Assembly: GCA_020061285.1 (NCBI GenBank) | Contig: JAGUYQ010000005.1 | Coordinates: 1 to 6,830, forward strand | Length of the DNA stretch: 6,830 nt | Source: Betaproteobacteria bacterium | GTDB taxonomy: Bacteria; Pseudomonadota; Gammaproteobacteria; Burkholderiales; UBA9220 | Direction of reading: 5' to 3' | Shown here: positions 5,627 to 6,830 of the stretch, piece after piece | Layout: each line of letters starts with the position of its first letter | Numbering within the stretch: the stretch's first letter is position 1 | Notes under the pieces: generated by a model | Seen by the model: only the letters and a program-made list of their open reading frames with translations | The model's database searches: none | Told to the model about the DNA's origin: nothing | Position numbers and translations under genes: made by a program

Positions 5627-5771
5627 AGATGCGCCAAGAAAACCCGAATGAACGCCGTCGGCGACAGACGCGGCGCGTCCGGCATGGTCCCGTGCGTACT
5701 GTCCAAGCGGCGCGGTAGGCTTCGCCGACGTGGACCGTACCGTATGGCGCCTCGGCTTGGCCGCGGCGGAC

Positions 5772-6581
5772 TTAGACGGCACGGCGGCCCTCGCTATTCA
5801 AGCGCCACAGAGCGAGGACCCAGAAGGCAACAACAGCCAGCACCAAAACACCGCTTGGCCGTGCCCGGTAGCCAACGAAATCCGCCAAGAGACGCCCCAT
5901 GCCGTGCCCATCGTCGATGAGTTCCGAGGTATTCCAAACCGGGTCAATCAATGGCGGCAGCCACTCGAGACTGATCATCCGGTCCACGCCATTCACAAGC
6001 AGCGCGCCCGCTATCAAGAGCAGCAGGATTTCACTGACAGCAAACAGCATTCGGTAGTTAACGAAGCGCGCCCCACGCGCCACCACCCAGGCAGTGGCGG
6101 CGGCCAAAGCGAAACCCGCCATCGCGGCGGCAAGCAAACCAAGCAGTTGCGCGCCGCCCGCTTGCAGGCCCAAACCGTAGACGAACACCACGGTCTCCGC
6201 ACCTTCACGTCCCACCGCCAACGCCGTTATCGCGCCGACGCCCAATATCCCATTGGCCCGTGTGGCTTGCGCCTCCAGTTGCCGCTTCATTTGGCGGCCA
6301 TGCCTCCGCATCCAAATCACCATCTGGAAAATCAGGGCGGCCGCCAACAGCACCATGCCGAGCTGGAAAATTTCCAATGACCGGCCGGCGAACTGGCTTT
6401 GCGCCAAAAAGGTGGCGAAACCCAGCGCGAGCGCCAAGCCTATGCCGGCAACAACGCCCAGCCAAACGCCACGTCTTAACGGCAAGGGCTCCGGCTGGCG
6501 CGCGATCCATGCCAGCAGTACGCCGATCACGAGCATGGCTTCGAGGCTTTCACGCCAGACGATAATGAGCGCATTGAGCAT
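5772..6581 (-). CDS. ftrC: FTR1-family iron permease, FtrC/EfeU-like
   Basis: This 269-residue inner-membrane protein is predicted to move iron across the cytoplasmic membrane after oxidation of ferrous iron by periplasmic partners. Both signature REXXE motifs of the FTR1/EfeU family are present: RESLE (10-14) in the first membrane helix and REGAE (125-129) in the fourth. About seven hydrophobic segments can be read, near 5-27, 37-60, 70-92, 113-138, 143-168, 175-198 and 245-262, matching the family layout. The short basic loop MRRHGRQMKRQ (91-101) is probably cytoplasmic. A loop at about 203-240 (WLPPLIDPVWNTSELIDDGHGMGR) joins helices six and seven. The ATG lies nine bases after the stop of the upstream cupredoxin gene, and a GAGG ribosome-binding sequence overlaps that stop, so the two genes form one operon. 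In Bordetella and Brucella FtrABCD systems the next gene is ftrD; here none follows. The protein could equally be called EfeU-like, but the separate small cupredoxin gene favours Ftr. Confidence 0.92.
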   Translation of the reverse strand: MLNALIIVWRESLEAMLVIGVLLAWIARQPEPLPLRRGVWLGVVAGIGLALALGFATFLAQSQFAGRSLEIFQLGMVLLAAALIFQMVIWMRRHGRQMKRQLEAQATRANGILGVGAITALAVGREGAETVVFVYGLGLQAGGAQLLGLLAAAMAGFALAAATAWVVARGARFVNYRMLFAVSEILLLLIAGALLVNGVDRMISLEWLPPLIDPVWNTSELIDDGHGMGRLLADFVGYRARPSGVLVLAVVAFWVLALWRLNSEGRRAV

Positions 6582-6590
6582 CTGGTTACC

Positions 6591-6830
6591 TCACTTGGCG
6601 ATCAACTGCATCTTCCCGGTCTCGGCGTGAAATTCGTCGATAACGGGGTAGCTTCCGGGCCTCAGGGGCTGGACAACGACCGTGGTGGCCGCATCAGGCG
6701 CCAGCACTTTTTCGACTCGCAGTTCAAGGTTTTCGAATTCCACCGGCGTCTTGCCCTCGTTCCTTAGCGTCAACTTGAGCTTGACACCGGCAGGCACTTC
6801 CAGCCGCTCGGGATACAGGCGGCCATCCCG
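6591..6830 (-). CDS. ftrB: Cupredoxin-like periplasmic iron-uptake protein (FtrB-like), C-terminal part, 5' end beyond the window
   Basis: The frame is open to the right edge and ends with TGA at 6593-6591, giving 79 visible residues starting RDGRLYPERLEVPAGVKL. The pattern (xPxxLEVPAGxKLxLxLxNEGxTPVEFE, then LRPGSYPVIDEFHAETGKM) is that of the small cupredoxin-fold domain found in EfeO N-termini and in stand-alone FtrB-like proteins. No Cys is present in the visible part, so a classic type-1 copper site (Cys-His-Met) is not evident; His and Met in DEFHAETGKM and nearby acidic residues may bind metal. Family knowledge: FtrB is proposed to work in the periplasm with the P19-like FtrA to oxidise or hand over ferrous iron to the permease FtrC. 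An N-terminal signal peptide would lie outside the window. The gene directly precedes the FTR1 permease gene, which strongly supports the assignment. Confidence 0.82.
   Translation of the reverse strand, partial: RDGRLYPERLEVPAGVKLKLTLRNEGKTPVEFENLELRVEKVLAPDAATTVVVQPLRPGSYPVIDEFHAETGKMQLIAK

Larger units (their letters stand above)
5450..5771. other. Intergenic region between the ftr unit and the siderophore receptor operon
   Basis: This 322-bp stretch has no convincing gene. A 77-codon minus-strand frame (5549-5782) overlaps the ftrC end and has no recognisable content; a 42-codon frame ending near 5561 is equally unremarkable. The part nearest the receptor (about 5519-5565) is AT-rich and likely holds its promoter, but I could not place reliable -35/-10 boxes. 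It contains CTATT-N5-AATAG (5549-5563) and TTATT-N11-AATAA (5520-5540) as small inverted repeats. A tandem 17-bp-period repeat lies at 5594-5626. No good match to the Fur consensus (GATAATGATAATCATTATC) was seen. No sequence resembling FtrD (polyferredoxin cysteine motifs) is present. Confidence 0.6.

Noticed and set aside
5549..5782. A 77-codon minus-strand frame after ftrC as a possible ftrD remnant or small gene
   Set aside because: No ferredoxin cysteine motifs, no membrane segment pattern and no ribosome-binding site; all three minus-strand frames were read without finding FtrD similarity.

Overview
The window looks like a chromosomal segment from a GC-rich betaproteobacterium, possibly near Rhodocyclales or Neisseriales. 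This is inferred from three things: a phosphoglycolate phosphatase gene directly followed by a one-piece tmRNA gene, the tmRNA tag ANDETYALAA, and an Ftr-type iron uptake system of the kind described in Bordetella and Brucella. No species assignment is possible by reading alone.

Region by region. Bases 1-361 (+) hold the C-terminal part of a HAD-family phosphoglycolate phosphatase. A TATAAT hexamer follows a few bases after its stop codon. Then comes a complete ssrA (tmRNA) gene at 432-794 and a strong intrinsic terminator at about 834-873. Bases 874-1413 are scar-like: about 190 bp with no recognisable gene, then a start-less, truncated IS3-family orfA fragment (-), then a pair of 16-bp near-identical direct repeats that reach the stop codon of the next gene. 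From 1414 to 6830 everything lies on the minus strand and, apart from a flavoenzyme, concerns iron.

The first minus-strand unit, read from 5449 down to 1414, is a tight three-gene operon. It encodes a TonB-dependent siderophore receptor of the Fiu/PiuA type, a PiuC/YbiX-type Fe(II)/2-oxoglutarate dioxygenase, and an FMN-dependent alpha-hydroxy-acid dehydrogenase. The last two genes overlap by one base. The receptor plus PiuC pairing is known (fiu-ybiX, piuA-piuC). The flavoenzyme as third member is less familiar, and its active site departs from the family norm. The second unit, upstream at 6830-5772, holds the end of an FtrB-like cupredoxin gene and an FTR1-type permease gene (FtrC-like). 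The usual ferredoxin partner FtrD is not found downstream. The 322-bp gap between the two units contains a 17-bp-period tandem repeat and small inverted repeats that may be regulatory.

Working model (inference): the 3' flank of ssrA, a classic integration hotspot, received mobile DNA and an iron-acquisition cluster. The cluster combines ferrous iron uptake (Ftr) with uptake, and perhaps oxidative processing, of a ferric siderophore (receptor, PiuC and flavoenzyme). No CRISPR array, tRNA, rRNA or intact mobile element was seen.
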